Origin: Ruminococcus sp. Marseille-P6503
Lineage (GTDB): Bacteria > Bacillota > Clostridia > Oscillospirales > Ruminococcaceae
Reading direction: 5' to 3'
DNA: 64,000 nt
Assembly (NCBI RefSeq): GCF_900604945.1
Contig: NZ_UWPB01000001.1
Coordinates: forward strand, 310,001-374,000
Below the pieces are notes generated by a model that worked only from the letters and a program-made list of their open reading frames with translations, had not been told where the DNA came from and did not search any database. Position numbers and translations under genes: made by a program. Each line of letters opens with the position of its first letter. Position 1 is the stretch's first letter. This document shows, one piece after another, positions 50,619 to 60,295 of this stretch.

Positions 50619-51743
50619 ATGGAAAGCGCAAAACAGATTTTAAAGCAGTATATAAAAACCGTGCTGCAAAAGACGCTGCTGCCGCTATGCTACCTGTGGG
50701 GGAAACGCAGACCTGTAAACAAAAACCTTGTGCTGCTTGCCGACAGCAATACGTTCAGTATACCTGAAAGCATGATCCTGATGCGTGAGGAGCTGAAAAA
50801 ACGCGGCTATAATGTGGAGGAGCATTTCTGCGACTTTTCATCGGCAGGCGCGGCTGTCTCTCTTAGATATATGATGAAATTTATGGTAAGGTACGCGCAG
50901 GCACGAGCGGTTTTTGTCTGCAATTATTTCGTACCCTGCACCGCCTGTAAGAAACGCGGCGAAACAAAGGTCATACAGCTGTGGCATTCCTGCGGAGCGC
51001 TGAAAAAATTCGGCTATGACGCTCCCGACGATATTTCCTATCATTTCAAAGGAAGCGTTACCAGAAATTTTGATTATTACACCGTAAGCAGCAGATACTG
51101 CGAAAAGGTGTTTGAATCGGCGTTCAGGCTTGAAAAGGGTAAAGCGCTTGCCGTCGGGATAAGCCGGACGGACGAGCTTTTCAGCAGAGATTTTGCCGAA
51201 AAATGCAAAGCTGAATTTTATGATAAGTATCCTCAGTATAAGGATAAAAAGCTGCTGCTTTACGCTCCGACCTTCAGAGGTAACGCTTCAAACGCCTACA
51301 GCCGCGGAGAGGACGCCGTTTTAAGACTGGCGGACAGGCTGGGCGGAGAATGGGCGCTGCTGATAAAAATGCATCCGAGGGTAAAAAGCCGGCTTACTAA
51401 CTGCGATATTCCCGCAAACAGGCTTTTTCCTGTAATAGATATGCTTATAAGCGATTATTCGTCGCTTATTTTTGAATATTCTCTTTTCCGAAAGCCTATG
51501 CTCCTGTGGGCGCCGGATCTGGAGGAGTATATAAGAAGCCGCGATTTTTATCTGAATATAAAAACCGATGTACCATGTCCGCTGATAACTGAGGAAAGCG
51601 GGCTTTACAACGCGGTTATAAATGAAAGCCGTAATTTTGACGGTAAAAGATACGATAGCTTTATAGATAAATATATGTCCGCCTGCGACGGCAATTCAAC
51701 CTGCAGAACGGCGGATCTTCTGAAGCTAGAAGGAGCTGAGTAA
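50619..51743 (+). CDS. CDP-glycerol glycerophosphotransferase family protein (TagB/TagF type)
   Basis: 374 aa. Family signposts: QLWHSCGALKKFGY near 128 (usually QxWHGxPLK), GISRTDELF near 185, LLLYAPTFRGNA near 212, LLIKMHPRV near 247 and ISDYSSLIFEYSLFRKPML near 276. These enzymes add glycerol or ribitol phosphate units to wall teichoic acid-like polymers. No tagA or tagO homologue is in the window. The stop is one base before the next gene's likely start. Confidence 0.9.
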   Translation: MESAKQILKQYIKTVLQKTLLPLCYLWGKRRPVNKNLVLLADSNTFSIPESMILMREELKKRGYNVEEHFCDFSSAGAAVSLRYMMKFMVRYAQARAVFVCNYFVPCTACKKRGETKVIQLWHSCGALKKFGYDAPDDISYHFKGSVTRNFDYYTVSSRYCEKVFESAFRLEKGKALAVGISRTDELFSRDFAEKCKAEFYDKYPQYKDKKLLLYAPTFRGNASNAYSRGEDAVLRLADRLGGEWALLIKMHPRVKSRLTNCDIPANRLFPVIDMLISDYSSLIFEYSLFRKPMLLWAPDLEEYIRSRDFYLNIKTDVPCPLITEESGLYNAVINESRNFDGKRYDSFIDKYMSACDGNSTCRTADLLKLEGAE

Positions 51744-51744
51744 G

Positions 51745-52578
51745 ATTAGTAAGGATAAATTTGATTTTTTCGGACTTAAAACGATTCTTGACGAGCATAG
51801 AGGTCAAAGAAAGCAGATAATAATGCTTTCGGTAAATGAACTGAAAAAGAAATACAAGGGCGCGGTGCTGGGCCCGCTGTGGGCGCTTATAAAGCCTTCC
51901 TTTACGCTTTTTATACTCTGGTTCGCGTTTGCCATAGGTCTTAGAGGCTCAGGATATGTAAACGGATATCCAAGGTTTATTTTTATGCTTACAGGCTATG
52001 TGCCGTGGTTTTTCATAAGTGAGAACATTGTCGGCGGTTCGCGTTCCATACGGCATAATAAGCAGTTTGTAACCAAGCTTTCCTTTCCGGTTTCAAACAT
52101 AATGACGTTTACATCGCTTTCTACCTTATACATTCATTTTCTGCTGTGCGTGATAATGTATATTATTCTGCTGTGCTTCGGCTACGGCCCGTCCCTGTAT
52201 AATCTTCAGTATTTTTATTATATGCCCCTTATGTTCGTGTTCTTTCTTGTGCTTTCGTGGGCGACCGCTCCCCTGAGCGCGTTCAGCAGGGACTTTGAAA
52301 ACCTTATCAATTCCATTATAACCGGACTGTTCTGGCTTTCGGGAATCTTCTGGAATACCTACGATATGGATAAGCCGTGGCTTAAAACTCTTATGTATTT
52401 TAATCCGATAAATTATTTTGTAAACGGCTACAGAAAGTGCTTTTTGTATGAGCAGTTTATTTTTGACAGCAATTTTACTGCCGAAACGATAATATTTTAT
52501 GCTGAGCTGATAGGTATGATTTTTATCGGTTCTCATTACTATAAAAAGCTCAGAAAAATTCTGCCGGATATTCTGTAA
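51745..52578 (+). CDS. tagG: ABC-2 polymer exporter permease (TagG/Wzm-like), apparent ATT start
   Basis: 277 aa if it begins at ATT 51745, or 251 aa from ATG 51823. The ATG lacks a ribosome site. The ATT lies 9 nt after an AGAAGGAG site, and the 26 extra residues (KDKFDFFGLKTILDEHRGQR) fit the cytoplasmic N-terminal helix of TagG-like permeases. No ATG, GTG or TTG is in between. LKKKYKGAVLGPLWALIKPS is the family signature, followed by six membrane helices and the SAFSRDFENLINSI loop. It exports the polymer with the ATPase encoded next. Confidence 0.88.
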   Translation: MSKDKFDFFGLKTILDEHRGQRKQIIMLSVNELKKKYKGAVLGPLWALIKPSFTLFILWFAFAIGLRGSGYVNGYPRFIFMLTGYVPWFFISENIVGGSRSIRHNKQFVTKLSFPVSNIMTFTSLSTLYIHFLLCVIMYIILLCFGYGPSLYNLQYFYYMPLMFVFFLVLSWATAPLSAFSRDFENLINSIITGLFWLSGIFWNTYDMDKPWLKTLMYFNPINYFVNGYRKCFLYEQFIFDSNFTAETIIFYAELIGMIFIGSHYYKKLRKILPDIL

Positions 52579-52591
52579 AAGGGAGATCTAA

Positions 52592-53833
52592 ATGGAACAG
52601 CCAATTATTGAATTCAGGGACGTTTATAAGGAATATCTGCTTTTTAAAAACGAAAAGGCAAGATTCAAAGCGATATTTACCAATAACCGCGGAGTCAAGC
52701 GTCATAAGGCGCTCAACGGAGTAAGCTTCAAAATTTATCCCGGCGAAGCCGTAGGTATCATTGGAAAGAACGGCGCGGGAAAATCCACTATTCTGAAAAT
52801 GATAACGGGAGTAAGCTTTCCCAGCAGCGGCGAGGTGACCGTAAGGGGAAAGGTCGCCGCTCTGCTTGAGCTGACGGCGGGATTCTCCCCGGATATGACG
52901 GGAATGGAGAATATTTATCTCAAGGGTTACCTTTTAGGGCTGAACGACCGTGAGATTTCCAGACTTGAAAAGGATATAGTCGAATTTGCGGACTTGGGCG
53001 AATATATAGATCAGCCGGTAAGAACCTATTCCAGCGGAATGAAAATGCGTCTGGGCTTTGCAATAAACATAAATATCAAGCCTGACATTCTGGTAATAGA
53101 CGAAGCGCTGAGCGTAGGAGATTCAGGGTTTAAGAGGAAGTGCAAGAATAAGGTCAAGGAGCTTATACGATCGGGGGTCACCGTTCTTTTCGTTTCACAT
53201 TCGATGGATATGATAAGAGATACCTGCAGTCGGGCTATTTATCTGAAGGACGGTCTTGTGCAGTTTGACGGAGCGGTAGACGACGCGTTTGAAGTTTACA
53301 GCGCCGGAACAGGCGAAGTCGTAACGATGAATCCAAGGAAGCCTGTGGGCTTTAAGGTTAAGGAGAAAACGGAAAACAGCATTACGCTGATGTGGAAAGA
53401 GGTAAGCGGCGCTGATTTTTACCGTATCTACAGGTACAGCAACGCAAGCGGAGAATATGAGCAGGAAGCTGAGATTTCCGAATGCGGGGAATACTGCGTG
53501 TCAGGTCTGACGGAGGGAGCCAGGTACAGGTTCAGAATATGCTCTGTCAGAACGGTGGAGGACAGAGAATATGCTTCTGCGTTTACGGCTAACATTTCCG
53601 CGGCGACCGCAGGAGCGGAGTATTACGACCGCTGTGATTATGACGGAGCTTCTATTGCAGAGGCTCTGAAATCTGTCGGAACAGATCCTGATGAAGCTTT
53701 GCTTGAAAGGATCGCCGCAGTCAACGCGATCGGAAATTATAAAGCAAGCGGAATCCAGAAGCTTAAAATGCTGGAACTTTTAAAATCCGGAAAGCTTATG
53801 GTGCCCCATGATTCACTTCAAAATGATATGTAG
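52592..53833 (+). CDS. tagH: ABC polymer exporter ATPase (TagH/Wzt-like) with FN3 and cell-wall-binding-like tail
   Basis: 413 aa. The N-terminal 245 residues are a complete ATPase: Walker A GIIGKNGAGKST, signature TYSSGMKMRLG, Walker B ILVIDEALSVGD, switch His in FVSHSMD. Then a fibronectin-III-like domain (about 250-345: PVGFKVKEKTENSITLMWKE, GLTEGARYRFRI). The last about 55 residues (SIAEALKSVGTDPDEALLER then IAAVNAIGNYKASGIQKLKM) recall the Amidase02_C peptidoglycan-binding motif of phage lysins. I see no membrane span between them, so these domains should be cytoplasmic and may recognise the nascent polymer, as Wzt C-terminal domains do. Last gene of the operon. Confidence 0.9.
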   Translation: MEQPIIEFRDVYKEYLLFKNEKARFKAIFTNNRGVKRHKALNGVSFKIYPGEAVGIIGKNGAGKSTILKMITGVSFPSSGEVTVRGKVAALLELTAGFSPDMTGMENIYLKGYLLGLNDREISRLEKDIVEFADLGEYIDQPVRTYSSGMKMRLGFAININIKPDILVIDEALSVGDSGFKRKCKNKVKELIRSGVTVLFVSHSMDMIRDTCSRAIYLKDGLVQFDGAVDDAFEVYSAGTGEVVTMNPRKPVGFKVKEKTENSITLMWKEVSGADFYRIYRYSNASGEYEQEAEISECGEYCVSGLTEGARYRFRICSVRTVEDREYASAFTANISAATAGAEYYDRCDYDGASIAEALKSVGTDPDEALLERIAAVNAIGNYKASGIQKLKMLELLKSGKLMVPHDSLQNDM

Positions 53834-53840
53834 AGCATTT

Positions 53841-53868
53841 GCCGGTCAGCCTTATGACCGGCTTTTTA
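53841..53868 (+). terminator. terminator of the wall-polymer operon
   Basis: GCCGGTCA and TGACCGGC form a perfect 8-bp stem followed by TTTTT. A second hairpin, CGCCTTC-TAAA-GAAGGCG (53934-53951), lies in the gene-free stretch before the lacZ promoter. Confidence 0.92.
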
Positions 53869-54007
53869 ATTCGGAGCAAAGCCAGATGTGAGCGTGGATT
53901 TTCATCGGCTGCGACGAAGCAGCCTGCGCCAAACGCCTTCTAAAGAAGGCGGGGGACATAGGCGCTGGGTTATATTCATTTTCTGATATGATTATAAAAT
54001 ACTTATA

Positions 54008-54036
54008 TTTACAAAATATTGCGTTGGGTGTATACT
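54008..54036 (+). promoter_or_regulatory. promoter of the beta-galactosidase gene
   Basis: TTTACA (54008-54013), 17 bp, TATACT (54031-54036). Confidence 0.6.
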
Positions 54037-54044
54037 CTATCTAA

Positions 54045-57056
<3,012 letters not shown>

Positions 57057-57069
57057 TCTTATAGTCTTC

Positions 57070-57116
57070 GGCGGTAAGGTTTTTCAGTACAGAAATTTTA
57101 CCGCCATTTTTATTTT
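57070..57116 (+). terminator. terminator of lacZ
   Basis: GGCGGTAA pairs with TTACCGCC and is followed by ATTTTTATTTT. Confidence 0.85.
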
Positions 57117-57171
57117 GACTTATTTAGTTAAAATCAATTGTGTAATTTATAAATTTATAACGTAATACCCC

Positions 57172-57200
57172 TTGACATATCCGTCAGAATCATGTATAAT
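57172..57200 (+). promoter_or_regulatory. perfect consensus promoter of the tRNA pair
   Basis: TTGACA (57172-57177), 17 bp, TATAAT (57195-57200); the tRNA begins 13 bp later. Confidence 0.9.
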
Positions 57201-57213
57201 ATTTTAGTGGAAT

Positions 57214-57290
57214 CGGGGTGTGGCGCAGATTGGTAGCGCGCTACCTTGGGGTGGTAGAGGCCGTGGGTTCAAGTCCCGTCACTCCGACCA
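57214..57290 (+). tRNA. tRNA-Pro(GGG)
   Basis: 77 nt with encoded CCA. The acceptor stem CGGGGTG pairs with CACTCCG (one G-U). The anticodon stem CTACC/GGTAG encloses TTGGGGT, giving anticodon GGG (57248-57250). The T-loop GTTCAAGTC is normal. Confidence 0.95.
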
Positions 57291-57377
57291 TTGAGGGGCT
57301 GATACAAGTCAAGATTCTCCTGTGTTCACAAGGAATGCAGGAGACGGTATTGGCTTTCAAAAAGCATATAATAAAAT

Positions 57378-57452
57378 GCCCCTATAGTTAAATGGATATA
57401 ACAAGCCCCTCCTAAGGGCTAGTTGTAGGTTCGATTCCTACTAGGGGTGCCA
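57378..57452 (+). tRNA. tRNA-Arg(CCT), likely integration site of the downstream element
   Basis: 75 nt with encoded CCA. The acceptor GCCCCTA pairs with TAGGGGT. The anticodon stem AGCCC/GGGCT encloses CTCCTAA, giving anticodon CCT (57411-57413); the T-loop is GTTCGATTC. The DNA after its 3' end is AT-rich and accessory and carries a tyrosine integrase, so the tRNA end may be one attachment site. I did not find a second copy of the 3' end before the window edge. Confidence 0.95.
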
Positions 57453-57461
57453 TTTGTATAC

Positions 57462-57497
57462 TGAGGAAAGACTGAAAAGTATTGCGGCTTTTCCTCA
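57462..57497 (+). terminator. hairpin after tRNA-Arg
   Basis: TGAGGAAA pairs with TTTCCTCA. Its T-run lies within the stem only, so it may be a processing or termination hairpin. Confidence 0.45.
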
Positions 57498-57520
57498 ATA
57501 CGCAAAGCGCTTATTGATTA

Positions 57521-57578
57521 TATTTATAAGGGCGGATCGGTGAGTTCCGACCCACCCGATAAATACAGTTGTTTTTTT
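57521..57578 (+). terminator. large hairpin followed by seven T
   Basis: TATTTAT, GGG-GG and TCGG pair in order with CCGA, CC-CCC and ATAAATA (57521-57565), and TTTTTTT (57572-57578) follows six bases later. On the plus strand it ends any read-through from the tRNAs; on the minus strand it could be the 3' domain of the RNA candidate. Confidence 0.55.
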
Positions 57579-57579
57579 G

Positions 57580-58154
57580 ATGTTATTCTTTTTGCCGGTG
57601 CTGATGAACTGATGTGACCTAACCTCATCTCTGATTGGCCTTATAGTCCGTTATGCTATAAGGGCAAACGTCATTTCGCACTGCCTTTCACAAGCTACTG
57701 CTTGCAACTGAACCATACTTCGTTTTTACACGAATCTTCAAAGGTAGCTCACCCAAACAGGGATATATACTCGCTACTGCTGCTCGCTCTGATTGAGGTC
57801 ATGGCGTACAGTCGCGGCGAAGTTATTTTTGAAGTGGTTAGTCTTCCGACATCAAATTCTTTATTCGGTTGTCATCGGATAATTAGTCACCTAGCGGAGG
57901 CTTATCCGATCTATATAAAATCTTCTCCACAGATTTTAAATAGCAAAGAAAAGAGCTTCTCAGATGTCCTCTCACAAACAATCTGAAAAGCCCTTGACAA
58001 ATGTATCCTAAGCGTGTTACAATGAACACGAATATTAAGCATCCTCTAAAGGTTTCACAGTTGTGGTTGGACATCTGTGTTACTTGGGCTGTTCTTTCCT
58101 GCAAGAAAGTTCAGCCTGTGAGGGTGTTTTATTTTTTATATAAATCCACCCGAT
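57580..58154 (-). ncRNA. candidate large structured RNA (about 600 nt) beside the tRNA cluster
   Basis: No convincing protein frame exists across this stretch. A perfect minus-strand promoter (TTGACA-17-TATAAT, 58189-58161) points into it. Strong hairpins can be read inside, for example ATCGGATAA/TTATCCGAT (57874-57910), CCTTATAG/CTATAAGG (57639-57663), and nested pairings around 58040-58130. Size, tRNA linkage and the mobile setting recall giant RNAs such as ROOL or GOLLD, but I cannot match a consensus. A competing plus-strand promoter (TTGACA-18-TACAAT, 57994-58023) could instead make a roughly 110-nt RNA ending in TTTTATTTTTT. Strand and ends are uncertain. Confidence 0.4.
57994..58023 (+). 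promoter_or_regulatory. plus-strand promoter inside the RNA region
   Basis: TTGACA (57994-57999), 18 bp, TACAAT (58018-58023). The implied transcript (about 58030-58140) folds into GGCTG-TT-CTTTC / GAAAG-TT-CAGCC and ends near a T-rich run. Confidence 0.5.
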
Positions 58155-58160
58155 GCATAT

Positions 58161-58189
58161 ATTATACACTATATTTTAGTAATTGTCAA
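58161..58189 (-). promoter_or_regulatory. perfect minus-strand promoter in repeat copy 1
   Basis: TTGACA (58189-58184), 17 bp, TATAAT (58166-58161). The -35 and most of the spacer lie in the 123-bp repeat; the -10 is just outside it. Confidence 0.8.
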
Positions 58190-58291
58190 TACTACGCAAA
58201 GAAAAAATTTTCAAATTTGTGGTTCTGACGAAAATATCAGACTTTTTTGTTCTGTTTGAACAAAAAATAAGTGTGTCACGCGTGACACACT
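58169..58291 (-). repeat. 123-bp direct repeat, copy 1 (promoter plus palindrome)
   Basis: Nearly identical (two or three differences) to 59615-59737 in the same orientation. Each copy holds, on the minus strand, the palindrome GTGTGTCACGCGTGACACAC, an A/T-rich 80-bp stretch, and a TTGACA -35. The two copies bracket the lipoprotein gene. Confidence 0.9.
58271..58290. promoter_or_regulatory. palindrome copy 1
   Basis: GTGTGTCACGCGTGACACAC, a perfect 20-bp palindrome (22 bp counting the outer A and T). It lies 9 bp beyond the lipoprotein stop and about 81 bp upstream of the minus-strand -35 box. Confidence 0.75.
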
Positions 58292-58299
58292 ATACTTTG

Positions 58300-59559
58300 T
58301 TATGAAATCGTAGAATTAGATGTGACATTACTGCGATCATACGAAAATTCGTAAGAAATATCACTACTGTTAATTGGTATATCAGAAATTAATGTACCGT
58401 CTTCAATATCACCAAAATTTGATTGACCAAGGTAAGGACTTTCACTTGAATCGGAATAAACTGTACTTACGTAATAAGTAATTATACCTTTATCTACAAG
58501 ATCTCTATCTTCATAATATTCCGAATTATATTCGGTACCTTTAATTATTCGTATTAATGCAATACCATCATTAAACGCATTGGATTCAGCATACTCTTTA
58601 TAATTATCAAATTGATTTTTATCAGTCAATACATACTTTAAAAGTTTTTCAGTTCCTTCATATGAAAGAATGTTATCACTCTGATCAGAATCATTAAAAT
58701 TAAGGGAACTTGTGTCAACCTTATTAAATTCAATAATATAATCTCCCGGAGTTATTCCATTGCAGTTTTCTATCCCAATAAATTTATTTTCAAGTACTCT
58801 TTCTATTACACGTGAAGTAATAGTTTCTGCTTCATATGCATTGTAATCATTAAGCCATTTTTGAACTTCTCCTGTTCTTTTTGTGTTGTCAGGAATATTG
58901 TCAATATTATAGGAGGAAATTGAGTTATATGGCGGTTCATTGCAACCAATAGCATGACTATCGTTTGAGTCGGAATAATAGACCTTGATACTGTATTCTG
59001 GAGTTTTGTCATAAGTTGTTGTGGTGTAAGAACTGTTATATATTCCATCCGGATTATAAAAAAGTTGTGTATATTCCGGATGTGTTGAAATAATAACAAA
59101 AATCTCTCCATTTTTAACTTCGCCGCTTGTAGAAATAATATATGTTAGCATTTCAGTGGTTTCATCACTTGTCATTTCACGTTTTGTGTCTTGTGTGGAA
59201 TATTTAAGAGTCGTTGGTATTTCTGCTGACGGATCAACTGAAATTCTGTATTCACCTTCAAGAAAATAATGGACATAATCAATTCCATCATACTTTTCGT
59301 TTTTTAAATCATCAGCGGCTTTGTTTATAATGTGGTATAGAGTAAGAGCTCTTTCATTGTTTTCAGCTAATATTTTATCACTGTTTAAAGATGCTTCTGA
59401 GTCGTTAATTGTATTTTCAATTTCCTTTAAGTTTTTTGAAGATAGAGAAACATCTTTTTCATCAGAATCAATATAATTGGAGTTTTTATCTGTACATCCG
59501 ATTAAAGAGGATGTTGTCATAATTGCAAGAGCCAAAATAGCCGTTAATAGTTTTTTCAT
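58300..59559 (-). CDS. accessory lipoprotein, function unknown
   Basis: 419 aa. Lipoprotein signal MKKLLTAILALAIMTTSSLIGC (Cys22), a Ser/Asp/Glu-rich stretch (about 23-60), then two similar halves. Each contains 'YDGIDYVHYFLEGEYRISVD' or 'FIGIENCNGITPGDYIIEFN', a Thr/Ser-rich 'ILTYIISTSGEVKNGEIFVI'-type segment, and an aromatic Y-rich strand before 'YYSDSNDS' or 'VYSDSSES'. This points to an internal duplication. I do not recognise the family. AT-rich and accessory. A repeat-derived promoter (TTGACA-17-TATACT) lies just upstream and AAGGGGAATT serves as ribosome site. Confidence 0.7.
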   Translation of the reverse strand: MKKLLTAILALAIMTTSSLIGCTDKNSNYIDSDEKDVSLSSKNLKEIENTINDSEASLNSDKILAENNERALTLYHIINKAADDLKNEKYDGIDYVHYFLEGEYRISVDPSAEIPTTLKYSTQDTKREMTSDETTEMLTYIISTSGEVKNGEIFVIISTHPEYTQLFYNPDGIYNSSYTTTTYDKTPEYSIKVYYSDSNDSHAIGCNEPPYNSISSYNIDNIPDNTKRTGEVQKWLNDYNAYEAETITSRVIERVLENKFIGIENCNGITPGDYIIEFNKVDTSSLNFNDSDQSDNILSYEGTEKLLKYVLTDKNQFDNYKEYAESNAFNDGIALIRIIKGTEYNSEYYEDRDLVDKGIITYYVSTVYSDSSESPYLGQSNFGDIEDGTLISDIPINSSDISYEFSYDRSNVTSNSTIS

Positions 59560-59614
59560 TTTAATTCCCCTTAAAAAATATATTTTGAATTTTTCAACAT
59601 AATAGTAGTATATT

Positions 59615-59737
59615 CTATATTTTAGTAATTGTCAATACTACGCAAAGAGAAAATTTTCAAATTTGTGGTTTTGACGAAAATATCAGACTTTTTTGTTCTG
59701 TTTGAACAAAAAATAAGTGTGTCACGCGTGACACACT
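59615..59737 (-). repeat. 123-bp direct repeat, copy 2 (promoter of the lipoprotein)
   Basis: Same sequence and orientation as 58169-58291. On the minus strand its TTGACA with a 17-bp spacer and TATACT just outside the repeat form the lipoprotein promoter (59635-59607). Palindrome copy 2 lies at its right end. Confidence 0.9.
59717..59736. promoter_or_regulatory. palindrome copy 2
   Basis: GTGTGTCACGCGTGACACAC, identical to copy 1, about 81 bp upstream of the lipoprotein -35 box. Confidence 0.75.
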
Positions 59738-59842
59738 TGAGTCAATTAAAAAATCATATAAGTGGCTGTCTTCTCATAAGTTAACGGATTTAAGTATCTC
59801 GGCTTCGGCTAAGAGAAATAGACAAAGCGAGGAGATGATAGC

Positions 59843-59920
59843 ATGGATGTTATATACATAACATTAACCATTTTGCTTTTAGTAGCCTTATCAGAGGCTA
59901 TTAAAAGTATAAAGAAATAA
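59843..59920 (+). CDS. 25-aa hydrophobic peptide, type I toxin-like
   Basis: ATG 59843 follows GAGGAG at 8 nt, and the peptide MDVIYITLTILLLVALSEAI-KSIKK ends at TAA 59918. It has one membrane helix and a Lys-rich end, like TxpA/BsrG/holin-like type I toxins. The stop is inside a terminator hairpin (59916-59941). A 23-bp inverted repeat frames the unit, and a strong promoter at 60124-60152 faces it from downstream, placed to make an antisense RNA over its 3' end. This is the classic type I toxin-antitoxin layout. Toxicity is inference. Confidence 0.6.
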   Translation: MDVIYITLTILLLVALSEAIKSIKK

Positions 59921-59941
59921 CCAAGGTGCGACTTGGTTATT
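59916..59941. terminator. terminator at the peptide stop
   Basis: AATAACCAAG and CTTGGTTATT form a perfect 10-bp stem around GTGCGA, with T-rich flanks on both strands. It can end both the peptide mRNA and a convergent antisense RNA. Confidence 0.75.
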
Positions 59942-60004
59942 ATATATTTTTAGTCGGACAGCCACTTATATGATTTTTTTATTTATTATGTCTTTTTATT
60001 GTTA

Positions 60005-60024
60005 ATGTGTCATGCGTGACACAT
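60005..60024. promoter_or_regulatory. palindrome copy 3 (variant)
   Basis: ATGTGTCATGCGTGACACAT, one mismatch from a perfect palindrome, with the same TGTCA...TGACA arms. Confidence 0.6.
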
Positions 60025-60123
60025 TGTGCGGATATATATATCCACTTTTTTAGATATACTGCAAAAGTCTACAATTACTTAAAAAAGTTGGTTCTTCCAA
60101 AAATTGATTATTCCTATATAATT

Positions 60124-60152
60124 ATTATATAATATTTATTGTTTTTTGTCAA
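60124..60152 (-). promoter_or_regulatory. perfect minus-strand promoter facing the toxin-like gene
   Basis: TTGACA (60152-60147), 17 bp, TATAAT (60129-60124). The only things downstream on this strand are a noncoding stretch, palindrome copy 3 and the 3' end of the peptide gene, so the product should be a noncoding antisense RNA of about 200 nt. Confidence 0.7.
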
Positions 60153-60215
60153 CAGACCAACAAAAATTTTTATGAAAGTTTCATGTGATTAACGAAATTT
60201 TGGAAATCTTTTGGG

Positions 60216-60237
60216 AGTGTGTCACGCGTGACACACT
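60216..60237. promoter_or_regulatory. palindrome copy 4
   Basis: GTGTGTCACGCGTGACACAC with matching outer bases (24 bp palindromic in all, 60215-60238). It lies about 64 bp upstream of the antisense promoter and beyond the 3' end of the integrase gene. Confidence 0.75.
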
Positions 60238-60265
60238 CATTTTTGAAGAACATCCTCAGTTTAAG

Positions 60266-60294
60266 CTTCGGAGAGATCATCTCCGAAGTTATTT
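60266..60294. terminator. hairpin at the integrase 3' end
   Basis: CTTCGGAG and CTCCGAAG form a perfect 8-bp stem around AGATCAT. The T-run (TTATTTTTT) lies on the plus-strand side. Confidence 0.6.
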
Positions 60295-60295
60295 T

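Larger units (their letters stand above)
59748..59979. repeat. 23-bp perfect inverted repeat framing the toxin-like peptide
   Basis: The 23 bases at 59748-59770 (AAAAAATCATATAAGTGGCT...) recur inverted at 59957-59979. They enclose the 25-aa peptide gene. They could be mRNA ends that pair over long range, as in type I toxin messages, or terminal repeats of a small mobile unit. Confidence 0.75.

Noticed and set aside
57702-57986. 94-codon frame after the tRNAs
   Set aside because: No start site signals or family match; it runs through strong hairpins, fitting a noncoding region better.
57883-58104. 73-codon minus-strand frame in the same region
   Set aside because: TTG start without a ribosome site; irregular composition; lies inside the RNA candidate.
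58270-58291. Palindrome as a simple terminator of the lipoprotein gene
   Set aside because: It recurs upstream of promoters and between divergent genes and lacks a T-run, so a protein-binding site is more likely.
57453-58300. Group II intron or tmRNA
   Set aside because: I see neither the intron GUGYG start nor a domain V, nor the tmRNA tRNA-like ends; the region stays unassigned.
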